From Verrucomicrobia bacterium LW23 (GTDB taxonomy: Bacteria > Verrucomicrobiota > Verrucomicrobiia > Methylacidiphilales > UBA1321): a stretch of DNA of 64,000 bases. Below, piece after piece: positions 8,783 to 16,928 of the stretch (position 1 is its first letter; the number at the start of each line of letters is the position of its first letter). Where the stretch lies: the NCBI GenBank assembly GCA_003054695.1, contig QAZA01000010.1, positions 124,001 through 188,000 of the forward strand, written 5' to 3'. The notes beneath the pieces are model-generated. The model was not told the origin of the DNA. It made no database searches and saw only the letters and a list, made by a program, of their open reading frames with translations. A program made the translations under genes and the position numbers.

Positions 8783-9841
8783 ATGGCCCCGCCCTCGCCG
8801 CCCCTGCCCGCGCTGCCGCCGCCGCGGCTGTCGCATCTTGCGCCGGGTGCGGTGGCGGAGAAGACGGATGGCTATACGTATCCGCTTTTTCCCGGGGCAA
8901 ACCCGGGCTACCAGGTGCTGCGCCGCGCCTGGTACCGCAACTTCAGCTACTGGGATGCGATCAGCCGCACCTGGGCCTCCGCGCCGCCGGAGGTGGAGTG
9001 GAGCGATCGCATCCACCCCGCCGTGGTGCTGGAGGTGCAGCGCGGGCTGCGCAGCTACAACCTGGTCTACACCATCCTGGGGATACAACTTGCCATGGCG
9101 GCCGCGCTGGCTTGGGACGTATCCAGGCATTATTCATTCGCAAGCGAGCTGCACGCCATTCTCGACGACGGATCCTCGCTGATGGAAAATTTCTGGTCCA
9201 TCGCCGCGACATACCTGCTTTGCATGCCATGGGCGGGCGTTTTTGCGCTGGATAGAGACCGCCGCTCCGGCGCGCTGGAGCTCCTGTGCTTTACCCCCAT
9301 GGGCCCGCCCAGCATTGTGGTGGGCAAGTGGATGGCCTTTACTTTGCAGGCGATGCTTATCACCACCACGCTGCTGCCGCATGTGGTGCTGCTCTACTTT
9401 ATTAACGGCGCCAATCCGCTCACCTCCTGCATCCAGCTGGCCGGGCTTGTGTGGATAAGCAGTTGCATCTCGGCCACGGCCATAAGTGCCTCCGCCAGGC
9501 GATCGCTGGAGACACGGCTGTTTGGTCTTCCTTCTGGGGTTATCGTGAGGTTTGGCCTCACCCTGCTCCTCATCCAGTTCGCCTTTGGCTGCCTCCATTT
9601 TCTTACCGGATCGAGGCTGTTTAACCTGGGAATGGGAGGCGGCAGCCCGCAGCACTGGGGGCTTGTTTTGCTCGTTGGCGCGGCTATCTCTTTCCATACC
9701 GTTATCGCCTTGTCCCTGCAGCATGGCTGCGAAGCTTTGGCGGAACGTCACCACTACCTGCACAAGGTGGATGAACCGGGGGGACCGGACCGACATCCCG
9801 CAGGCGCAACATCGCAAGCGACTACGCCCGCGCAGCCCTGA
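8783..9841 (+). CDS. ABC-2-type permease-like membrane protein, second paralogue
   Basis: 352-aa membrane protein. A Pro-rich N-terminus (residues 1-40) leads to the shared cytoplasmic motif DRIHPAVVLEVQRGLRSYN near residue 75. The next block is FALDRDRRSGALELLCFTP, then GPPSIVVGKWMAFTLQA, then several hydrophobic helices and a charged His-rich end. It aligns over its full length with the third gene and with the N-terminal two thirds of the first. The spacing of 7 bp from the upstream gene and 39 bp to the downstream gene indicates one transcription unit. The function is inferred as the membrane component of an exporter. The substrate is unknown and the lack of an ATPase neighbour leaves that open. 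Confidence 0.7.
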   Translation: MAPPSPPLPALPPPRLSHLAPGAVAEKTDGYTYPLFPGANPGYQVLRRAWYRNFSYWDAISRTWASAPPEVEWSDRIHPAVVLEVQRGLRSYNLVYTILGIQLAMAAALAWDVSRHYSFASELHAILDDGSSLMENFWSIAATYLLCMPWAGVFALDRDRRSGALELLCFTPMGPPSIVVGKWMAFTLQAMLITTTLLPHVVLLYFINGANPLTSCIQLAGLVWISSCISATAISASARRSLETRLFGLPSGVIVRFGLTLLLIQFAFGCLHFLTGSRLFNLGMGGGSPQHWGLVLLVGAAISFHTVIALSLQHGCEALAERHHYLHKVDEPGGPDRHPAGATSQATTPAQP

Positions 9842-9880
9842 GCGTACCGTACCGGCCCCGAAGTACACCCTGCACTCCCC

Positions 9881-10960
9881 ATGCCGCCGCCCCCCCTTCC
9901 CCCGCCGCACCTGCAGCCGGCGCCGGCGCTGCCGGAGGGCGGAGCGTTGCCACCGCCCTCTGCGCCGCCGTTGCCTGGAGCGACGCCCGGCTACCAGAAG
10001 CTTCAGCATGTGTGGTATCAGCACTACACGTTCTGGTCCGTGCTGGGCCGCATGTTCGACAAGCTCCCGCCCGAGGCGGACTGGACGGACCGGATCCACC
10101 CCGGCGTGTTGCTGGAAGCCCGGCGCGGCCTGCGCAGCTACGCGCTGATCTGGGCCCTTACCGGCCTGCACGTTGCCATTATGGCCGCCCTGGCCTACGA
10201 CGTCGCGGTGCCCGGAGTCACCGCCGGCGACTCCAAGGAGCGCGTACTGGTGGCGTTCTGGACCATCACCAGCATCACCCTCCTGGTCGTCCTGCCCGGG
10301 ATCGCGCTCTTTTCCATGGACGAAGACCGCCGCTCCGGCGCCATGGAGCTGCTCATCTTTACCGCTATGGGCCCCACCGGCGTGATGATCGGCAAGTGGA
10401 TTGCCAAAGCCATCCAGGCGGCGCTCATCGCCACCACACTGATGCCCTACGTGGTGCTGCACTACTTCCAGTCCGGCTCCAACCCGTTTATCGAGTGCTT
10501 TGCGCTGCTGTGCGTGGTGTGGGCCAGCCTGTGCTATTCGGCACTCGCCGTCGCGGTGTCCACCGTGCGCAGCCTGGTGCGGCGCTTTATTGGCTTTGCC
10601 TGCGCCGCCGCCGCCTGCCACATCGGGGTGATGACAGGGATGCAGTTCGTCTACCTCGGCGCCTTTTTGCTGGCTATTCCCATCTTTATCCTCGCGAAAA
10701 TCTTCGGCTTCTCGTCGGACCAGGATTTTCTCTTCTGGCTTTCCGGCATCTGCATTGCCGTCATGACAATGCTGCTCGCCTTCACCTTCTTCGTTGTGCT
10801 ACCTCTGCAATGGGCCATCCAGGGCATTGTGGACTTGCGCACCTACCTGCAGTACGCCGAGCCCCGCGCCGCGGAAACATCCCTGGCCGCGCACGCCGCC
10901 CACCGCACCCACGATGCCCGCGTACCCGCCCGGCCGCCGCCGCTAAGCCCAAACCCGTGA
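9881..10960 (+). CDS. ABC-2-type permease-like membrane protein, third paralogue
   Basis: 359-aa membrane protein closest to the second paralogue. It has a Pro-rich start, PGYQKLQHVWYQHYTFW (paired with PGYQVLRRAWYRNFSYW in the previous copy), DRIHPGVLLEARRGLRSYA, SMDEDRRSGAMELLIFT, and GKWIAKAIQAALIATTLMP. At least six hydrophobic segments follow. Shared motifs in the same order across three adjacent genes show descent from tandem duplication. It ends 29 bp before a convergent gene. As with its siblings, it fits the ABC-2 membrane-subunit pattern but is not accompanied by a nucleotide-binding protein. Confidence 0.7.
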   Translation: MPPPPLPPPHLQPAPALPEGGALPPPSAPPLPGATPGYQKLQHVWYQHYTFWSVLGRMFDKLPPEADWTDRIHPGVLLEARRGLRSYALIWALTGLHVAIMAALAYDVAVPGVTAGDSKERVLVAFWTITSITLLVVLPGIALFSMDEDRRSGAMELLIFTAMGPTGVMIGKWIAKAIQAALIATTLMPYVVLHYFQSGSNPFIECFALLCVVWASLCYSALAVAVSTVRSLVRRFIGFACAAAACHIGVMTGMQFVYLGAFLLAIPIFILAKIFGFSSDQDFLFWLSGICIAVMTMLLAFTFFVVLPLQWAIQGIVDLRTYLQYAEPRAAETSLAAHAAHRTHDARVPARPPPLSPNP

Positions 10961-10989
10961 GTGGGGCCGATTAACGTCTGGAATTGGTC

Positions 10990-11895
10990 TTACTGCACAC
11001 CCTTCCAGATGGGCCCGTTGCGTGCGAAAGGTGGTGCAGGCTGGCCCGGGCGGGGATCCGGCGTATTGTACGGCGCCAGCTGAAAGATCGGGAACACCGG
11101 CTTGCCGTTGCGCATCTCGTAGGTCTCCCCCTCCTTCTCCACCAGCAGCACGGCGCTGAAATTGCCGCCGCCGCGCTCGCCTATAAGTACGTCCAGGTCA
11201 ATCACTTCCCCCGCTTTCAGCTCAATCCAGCTGCCGCCGATAAGATGCCCCAGGTGCATCGGCTGGCCCTGCGGTGCCTCGGACTTCCACGGCACGTCCG
11301 GCATCGGCATCGGCTTCTGCTCCAGCCAGTTGCTCACCAGCACCGTTTTGCCATTTACCGCCACGCAGCACACCTCGCTGCCGTAGCCCCAAAAGCGCCA
11401 GCGGCCAGACGTGGGCGGCGCCACTTGCCCCTTGTAGTGAATCATCCAGAAGTTGGGCTTCACAATCTTCTCCACCCCGAACGCTTTCGGCCCGTCCGAC
11501 GCAGGTCCCAGCGGGATAAATACTTGCGTTGTGTACATGGGCCGCGTTACCCGGTAGTACCGGTTCAGCACGCCTTCGTCCCAGTTGCTGGAGACAAACT
11601 CATTGGTGATCTGGTTATATTTCGTCACGTCAATCTGAAGCTTCTGGTGCTTCTGATTCTGCTTCAGATCATACAAAATGCCGATCAACGCCGACTCGCT
11701 GAACTCCGCCGAGCCATACTGGCTAAGCGCCCCGCGATCCTCCCTGGCCGCAGGCGCCGACTTGGAGGCGGCAGGCTTGGGCGCCGGCTTGTCCTGGCCC
11801 TGCACACGCATCGGCCCCACGCACAACGCCACAGCCAGCGCGCAGGCACACGGAAGCGCAAAGCGCCGCCCCAAAGCATAAATATCGGCAATCAT
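10990..11895 (-). CDS. Secreted PA14-like domain protein
   Basis: 301-aa protein with an N-terminal signal peptide (Arg pair, then a hydrophobic ACALAVALCVG core, with probable cleavage near VQGQ, residue 34), followed by a short Ala/Pro/Lys linker. The middle and C-terminal part looks like a PA14/carbohydrate-binding beta barrel. It shows a YYRVTRPMYTTQVFIP strand, GRWRFWGYGSEVCCVAVNGK, WLEQKP, and then LKAGEVIDLDVLIGERGGG followed by FSAVLLVEK, the usual order of PA14 strands. It is the last gene of a probable mpl - small protein - PA14 unit on the minus strand. A role in binding surface or cell-wall glycan is inferred from the fold only. Confidence 0.6.
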   Translation of the reverse strand: MIADIYALGRRFALPCACALAVALCVGPMRVQGQDKPAPKPAASKSAPAAREDRGALSQYGSAEFSESALIGILYDLKQNQKHQKLQIDVTKYNQITNEFVSSNWDEGVLNRYYRVTRPMYTTQVFIPLGPASDGPKAFGVEKIVKPNFWMIHYKGQVAPPTSGRWRFWGYGSEVCCVAVNGKTVLVSNWLEQKPMPMPDVPWKSEAPQGQPMHLGHLIGGSWIELKAGEVIDLDVLIGERGGGNFSAVLLVEKEGETYEMRNGKPVFPIFQLAPYNTPDPRPGQPAPPFARNGPIWKGVQ

Positions 11896-11970
11896 TCCTT
11901 ACCCAGCAAAGCCGCGCAACCCCCGCGCGTCAATGGAAATCGCACCGCCACTCCTTCGCACCAGCCCCGG

Positions 11971-12348
11971 CTAAATGGGCGACATGTACGCCACAACACT
12001 TTGCGACTGAAGCACTTTCACCAGCTGCTCTGCATCCTGCCGCGGCCCCACAAAACATGGCGCCTTCCCCAACTCCTCCACCTCACTTACAATTTTGGAC
12101 GCCAGCGCGCCGGAGCACTTCAACTCCTGCGACAGCAGCCGCCGCACCTGCGTCACGCTCACCGCGGGCGAGCGCGACAAAATCACCTCATACTCCATAT
12201 CCAGCGAGGGATCCATGATGATGTGAACTCCAATGTCGGCCGACCGGCCCAACGCGCCACACACGGGCACGCCGCGCACAACCAGCCCATTACACATCAC
12301 TACATCGATTTGGCGCCGTGGCAAGCCCCGACGCGCCATCGCCATCAT
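11971..12348 (-). CDS. Small protein with L7/L12- or ClpS-like C-terminal pattern
   Basis: About 125 aa. The start is chosen at 12348 because GAGGG lies just upstream of clustered ATGs at 12348, 12345 and 12339; the longer reading from 12366 has no such signal. The N-terminal third carries a VVMCNGLVVRGVP strand. The C-terminal half alternates an EYEVILSRSP strand, a VTQVRRLLSQEL helix, a SKIVSEVEELGKAP segment and a DAEQLVKVLQSQSVVAYM helix-strand. This order resembles ribosomal protein bL12 C-terminal or ClpS folds, but the similarity is weak and the function is unknown. It follows mpl by about 40 bp and precedes the PA14-like gene on the same strand. Confidence 0.55.
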   Translation of the reverse strand: MMAMARRGLPRRQIDVVMCNGLVVRGVPVCGALGRSADIGVHIIMDPSLDMEYEVILSRSPAVSVTQVRRLLSQELKCSGALASKIVSEVEELGKAPCFVGPRQDAEQLVKVLQSQSVVAYMSPI

Positions 12349-12388
12349 TTTCCCTCTACGCCACACAGCGCAACAACGCCGCGCCTCC

Positions 12389-13819
12389 TCAGCTCGCCAC
12401 CGCCGCGCCGTCCAGCACGCTCAGCGAGGTCAGCAGCTTTTCGTGAATGCCGCCGAACCCGCCGTTGGAAAACACCGCTACCACATCCCCCCGCAACACC
12501 TTCGTGCTCAGCGACGCCACAATCGCGTCAGCGTTCGCCTCATAGTATGCCGGTACCCCGGCCGCGTTGATGTCAGCCACCACCTTCTCGGGGTTAAGTC
12601 GTTGCTCCGCAGGAATTTGCTCCAGCTTGGCCACCTGCGCCACATACACGCCGTCGGCATGGCTCAGCGCCTCCGGCAACGTGCTCTGAAACACCGCGCG
12701 CCGCGTCGTATTGCTGCGCGGCTCAAACACCGCCCACAGGCGCCGCCGCGGGTACTTGCTCCGCAGCCCGCGAATCGTCTCGCGCAGCGCCGTCGGGTGG
12801 TGTCCAAAGTCGTCGATCACCGTCACCCCATTCTTCTCCCCGCGCACCTCCTGCCGGCGCTTGACGCCCTTGAACTGCGCAAGTGCCTCCGCAATAACAG
12901 GTAACGGCAGCTGATAGAAATGCGCCGCCGCAATCGCCATCGCTGCGTTGCGCGCATTAAATGCCCCGGACATCGGCAGGCGAAACTCCGTCCCCAGCAA
13001 CGTAAATGTTTGGGACTCATCGCCTTCCCGCAAATTCTCAATGCGAATGGCCGCGTTTGGCGAGAAGCCCACCTCCAGCACCGGCGCCGGGCTGTCCGTC
13101 GTCACCGCAATCGCGTTCGGGTCGTCCGCGTTTACCAGAATCGTCCCATTGCGCGGCACAATCCGCACCACATTCCGAAACGACTTCTGAATCGCCGTCA
13201 GGTCCTCAAAAATATCGGCATGATCAAACTCGATGTTGTTGATAATCAACAACTCCGGCAAATAGTGCACAAACTTGCTGCGCTTGTCGAAAAAAGCCGT
13301 GTCGTACTCATCGCCCTCCAAGATCCAATGGCGGCCGCCCTGCCGCTTGCACCCCTGATCCAGATTGTACGGAATCCCCCCGATCAGCCACGAAGGCTCC
13401 TTGCCCGCGTGCTGGAAGATCCACGCCAGCAACGACGTCGTCGTAGTTTTCCCGTGCGTACCCGTAACAACAAGATTGTGCGTATAGCGCAGAAAATGAT
13501 GCTTCAGCACCTCCGGCAAGCACGTGCAAAAGCGCCGCGCATCCAACGCCGCCTCCAGCTCCACATTCCCCCGCTTGATGGTGTTGCCCACCACAAGCAC
13601 CGCATTCTCGTCCTTCGGCAAATTCCCCGGCGAGTACCCCGCCATAATGCGTATACCCTTGGACTCCAGGAACGTAGACATGGGCGGATACACGTTTTCG
13701 TCCGACCCGGTAACCGTGTGCCCCGAGTCGTGAAGCATTGCAGCCACAGCCCCCATGGCCGTACCGCAAATGCCCATAAAATGAAACGAAACGCGCGAAG
13801 AAGTGGAAATGTTTTGCAT
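12389..13819 (-). CDS. mpl: UDP-N-acetylmuramate:L-alanyl-gamma-D-glutamyl-meso-diaminopimelate ligase
   Basis: Cytosolic Mur ligase that recycles the murein tripeptide by attaching it to UDP-MurNAc. From the start at 13819 it is 476 aa. Near the N-terminus FHFMGICGTAMGAVA is the Mpl nucleotide/UDP-binding loop. VVTGTHGKTTTTSLLAW is the ATP P-loop of the central domain. WILEGDEYDTAFFDKRSKF and NNIEFDHADIF are the conserved Mpl-type central motifs. VIDDFGHHPTALRETI and FEPRSNTTRR near the C-terminus are diagnostic of Mpl rather than MurC. The frame extends to 13888, but the extra residues do not match the family start, so the Met nearest the first strand was chosen. Probably the first gene of a three-gene unit. 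Confidence 0.93.
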   Translation of the reverse strand: MQNISTSSRVSFHFMGICGTAMGAVAAMLHDSGHTVTGSDENVYPPMSTFLESKGIRIMAGYSPGNLPKDENAVLVVGNTIKRGNVELEAALDARRFCTCLPEVLKHHFLRYTHNLVVTGTHGKTTTTSLLAWIFQHAGKEPSWLIGGIPYNLDQGCKRQGGRHWILEGDEYDTAFFDKRSKFVHYLPELLIINNIEFDHADIFEDLTAIQKSFRNVVRIVPRNGTILVNADDPNAIAVTTDSPAPVLEVGFSPNAAIRIENLREGDESQTFTLLGTEFRLPMSGAFNARNAAMAIAAAHFYQLPLPVIAEALAQFKGVKRRQEVRGEKNGVTVIDDFGHHPTALRETIRGLRSKYPRRRLWAVFEPRSNTTRRAVFQSTLPEALSHADGVYVAQVAKLEQIPAEQRLNPEKVVADINAAGVPAYYEANADAIVASLSTKVLRGDVVAVFSNGGFGGIHEKLLTSLSVLDGAAVAS

Positions 13820-14069
13820 TCGGAATCCGCTGAAAATAAAGGCCATACCGCGCATTGCACATAAACACGCACGTTTGCCGCCAGCCACGCTATACCACCC
13901 CGGGCCACCGCTGGCGAGCGCTAGTTTAATACAAACGTAAAAAAGTAAGATCCCCTCAACACATCCATGGAGTCCCCAACCCCTTACCGCCGATATAAAC
14001 TTAAGACTCGAAAAGCAACCTCAATCTGCCAGTCTGCCTTCCACAAACAAACAACCACCACTCGCTGCC

Positions 14070-14522
14070 ATGATTCGCACCATCCGTCCTCGCACGACGT
14101 CCGCCTTCTCCCTGGCGGAGGTGCTTATTTCGCTCGCGCTCTGCACCTTCTGCCTTACCCTCCTGCTTAGCCTCATCCCCCTGGGCCTCAACCACATGCG
14201 CAAAGCTTCGGAGGACAACGCCCGCTCTGTCGCCCTTCGCCACATCTCCGCCATCGCCCGCACCACCCGCTACGATCTCCTGCCCTCCCTGGTCAACAAC
14301 CCCATGTGGTTCGACGCCGAAGGCAACATCCTTGCATCCAACGAGTTGCAACGCATTTACCGTGCCGACATCACCGTCGAAGACTCCCTCTCGCGCGACT
14401 CCACCGGCGAGCGCTCGAACCCCTCCCTGCGCCGCGTCCGCATCGCCTTCTCCCACGCCCCACCCGACCTTACCACGCCGCGCGCCATCGGCACCCACAT
14501 TCTGCTTATAGCTGACAATTAG
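14070..14522 (+). CDS. Verru_Chthon cassette protein B-like pseudopilin
   Basis: 150-aa type IV pilin-like protein. A short basic leader (MIRTIRPRTTSA) precedes a FSLAEVLISLALCTFCLTLLLSLIP hydrophobic helix. Phe at +1 and Glu at +5 of the mature protein are the residues needed for prepilin peptidase cleavage and N-methylation, although the residue before the cleavage site is Ala rather than the usual Gly. The globular part contains the pattern of about 100 residues seen in cassette B proteins of Verrucomicrobia (residues such as RHISAIARTTRYDLL and LRRVRIAFSHAP). These normally occur with partner proteins A, C and D for an exported-protein system; none is adjacent here. It is divergent from mpl and convergent with tamA. 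Confidence 0.75.
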   Translation: MIRTIRPRTTSAFSLAEVLISLALCTFCLTLLLSLIPLGLNHMRKASEDNARSVALRHISAIARTTRYDLLPSLVNNPMWFDAEGNILASNELQRIYRADITVEDSLSRDSTGERSNPSLRRVRIAFSHAPPDLTTPRAIGTHILLIADN

Positions 14523-14555
14523 GCACTTACAACGGCGCGCCGGACGACCCGGCAC

Positions 14556-16928
14556 TCAAAACGCCATGCCGAAACCAAAGTGCAGCGCGCCCACATCTTC
14601 ATTCGGCCGCATATCGGGATTCCAGCCATAATCCAGACGCATCGCGCCAATCGGCAAACCGTAGCGCAGGCCGGCACCCAGAGCGTACCGCATATCGTTA
14701 AAGGAGAGAAAGTCGCCGGAATTCTCGTAAAGCGCACCCATATCCGCAAACACCGCGCCTTTCAAGTCGCCCCAAATGGGAAAGATAACCTCCGCATTAT
14801 AAACCATATACGAGTTTCCCCCGATAAAATTCCCGCTCCGGTCGCGCGGCCCCATCTCGCGCTCCGCAAAGCTGCGAATCGTCGTGCTGCCCCCCAGATA
14901 AAACCGCTCATCCACCGGCAGCTCGCTGTTTTTGATCGGCGAAATCAACCCGCCCTGAGCCCCAAACGCCAGCACCACCTTCCCCAGCGGCACATACACG
15001 CCCGAGCGGTACACAAAGCGCACATACTCGATGTCGCTTGCAATCGCGCTGTTCGCCATATCAAAGGAAGTCGTGAAGTGATAACCACTTGTGGGATTTG
15101 CCTTGTTATTGCGCCGGTCGTACGTCTGCGTAACACCAATGCTGTTTGCGAAATAACTGGTCGGCCCCAGGTCCTGCTCATCAATGTCCGACTGAAGAAT
15201 ATTAACCTGTCGCGCCCACTGAAAGGCGCCCACTCGCCAATACCGATCTACGTCCCAGGACAAATCGTTGCGAAGCCCCGTCTCTATCTTACTATATTGA
15301 TCCTCATAGCGATACATCGAGTAGAGCCGGCTCTTCAACTCCAGATCCGTATCCAGAAACCACGGATCAAGATAGATAACCTCAGCCTTGCCGCCCCGCG
15401 CCGAGCCCTCGACTACCGCCTCAAACGATCGCGCACTACCAAAGAAATTGCGGTTACGGTAGTTAACGCCAAAATACGGGCCCTCGTACGTGCCGTAGCC
15501 GCCGTAAATACCAAACTCGCGCGGCTTCGCCTCCTTCACCGCAATGTTCAAATCAAGCGTCCCATCCGGCCGCGGCACGGGTTCAATCACAAACTGAGTA
15601 TAGAGTCCCGCCTGTACCATCCTCTTGTAGGTGTCCTCAACGTCCCGCGGATCATATACGTGCCCGCGCATCCGCCGAAAGCGCTTCTCCACAAACTCGG
15701 ACCGGATATCCTTGGCACCCGTAACATGCACATCCCCAATACGATACAACGGGCCCTGCTCCACGTTAAACGTTACCGCAAGCGCGCCTGATTTACGCCC
15801 CTTCGGCTTCGCCACCTTCACCTCCACCGTGCGCGTATAGTACCCGCTGTTGCGGTAAATATCCTCAACTTTTCGCTGTAACGTGTTGATAGACAACTCT
15901 GAATATGGAATCGGCTTCCCCGTCGCCAACTCCTTCTGAATATCATCCGGCGAAAGCCGCCCATTTCCCTCGAAGTAGAACGGCCCCAACAAGTAACGCG
16001 GCCCCTCATTCACCGTAACCGTCATGTCCATGGAACGCCCATCCCGCGACAGCCTGAAGCTGGACGAAATAGTGGCATAGGGATACCCCTCCGACCTGTA
16101 AAATCCTTGCGCTCGCTGCAATCCCAGGTCGATATCCGCCCGTATAAACGGCAGCCCATCCTTGTACGTCGATTTCCGCTCGTGCGTCGGCCCCAGTATA
16201 TACTCGCCCAGCTTCGTGCCGTCGTAGGAGGCGTTGCCAATAAACACCACATTCCCCAGCCGCACCAGCTCGCCCTCGTCCACATCCAGCACAAGTCGCG
16301 CTCCCTCAATGCGATACAACACGCGCACCTTCATGTAACCTTTGCGCCGGTAATACTGCGCCACATAAAAGGCCGCGTCGTCCGCCGTCGCCAGCGTCAA
16401 ACCTTCAGTCCCCATGTTATCCCGTTGATCCTGAATAACTTCCAGCAGTTCCGTCTCAGGAATGCTCGCATTCCCCACAAACTGCACACGAGCGTCCGAA
16501 GAGACCCCACTCACCCGCGCACGTCGTTCCACATCAACAGGATGCAGCGACGAGCTCCCTGCCTCAGCCTCCTCGTCAAAAGGCTTCGAATCCAAAGCCT
16601 CCGGCACCTCAATCTTCTTCCAGCGCTCCCGCCGCGCCGCCGCCTCCTCCGGCGTCTCGCCGGGCAACCGCTCGTCGTCCACGGTAGAGTTCATCGGTTC
16701 CGGCGGCTGCGCCGAGCTTCCCAGGTCCGGCATCGGGTTTAGCCCCTGGTTTGGCGATGAAGGCGTGGAGGGCGCGGGCGCGTTCTCCGGGGCGTACGGC
16801 ATAGGGTTGGACGGCTCCGGTGCCGAACTTTGCGCCATGGCAAAAAACGGCAGCACCCCGGCAATCACCACAAGTGCGGCGATCGCCCGGCTCCGTCTGG
16901 TCAGCCACGTGCGCAGTAAGTCGTTCAT
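14556..16928 (-). CDS. BamA/TamA-family outer membrane assembly protein
   Basis: 790-aa outer-membrane protein. A signal peptide (residues 1-33, ending FFAMAQS) is followed by a Pro/Ser-rich linker. Several POTRA-like repeats run from about residues 150 to 470, with motifs YYRRKGYMKVRV, YRSEGYPYATI, YRNSGYYTRTV and RIGDVHVTGAKDIR. The beta-barrel occupies the C-terminal 320 residues, including GGYGTYEGPYFGVNYRNRNFFG, the GGSTTIRSF surface-loop motif and a terminal Phe. The ATG overlaps the stop of the upstream tamB gene by four bases, so the two are translationally coupled. That pairing argues for TamA rather than the essential BamA, though the Opitutae versions are hard to separate. It assembles or transports material into the outer membrane. 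Confidence 0.85.
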   Translation of the reverse strand: MNDLLRTWLTRRSRAIAALVVIAGVLPFFAMAQSSAPEPSNPMPYAPENAPAPSTPSSPNQGLNPMPDLGSSAQPPEPMNSTVDDERLPGETPEEAAARRERWKKIEVPEALDSKPFDEEAEAGSSSLHPVDVERRARVSGVSSDARVQFVGNASIPETELLEVIQDQRDNMGTEGLTLATADDAAFYVAQYYRRKGYMKVRVLYRIEGARLVLDVDEGELVRLGNVVFIGNASYDGTKLGEYILGPTHERKSTYKDGLPFIRADIDLGLQRAQGFYRSEGYPYATISSSFRLSRDGRSMDMTVTVNEGPRYLLGPFYFEGNGRLSPDDIQKELATGKPIPYSELSINTLQRKVEDIYRNSGYYTRTVEVKVAKPKGRKSGALAVTFNVEQGPLYRIGDVHVTGAKDIRSEFVEKRFRRMRGHVYDPRDVEDTYKRMVQAGLYTQFVIEPVPRPDGTLDLNIAVKEAKPREFGIYGGYGTYEGPYFGVNYRNRNFFGSARSFEAVVEGSARGGKAEVIYLDPWFLDTDLELKSRLYSMYRYEDQYSKIETGLRNDLSWDVDRYWRVGAFQWARQVNILQSDIDEQDLGPTSYFANSIGVTQTYDRRNNKANPTSGYHFTTSFDMANSAIASDIEYVRFVYRSGVYVPLGKVVLAFGAQGGLISPIKNSELPVDERFYLGGSTTIRSFAEREMGPRDRSGNFIGGNSYMVYNAEVIFPIWGDLKGAVFADMGALYENSGDFLSFNDMRYALGAGLRYGLPIGAMRLDYGWNPDMRPNEDVGALHFGFGMAF

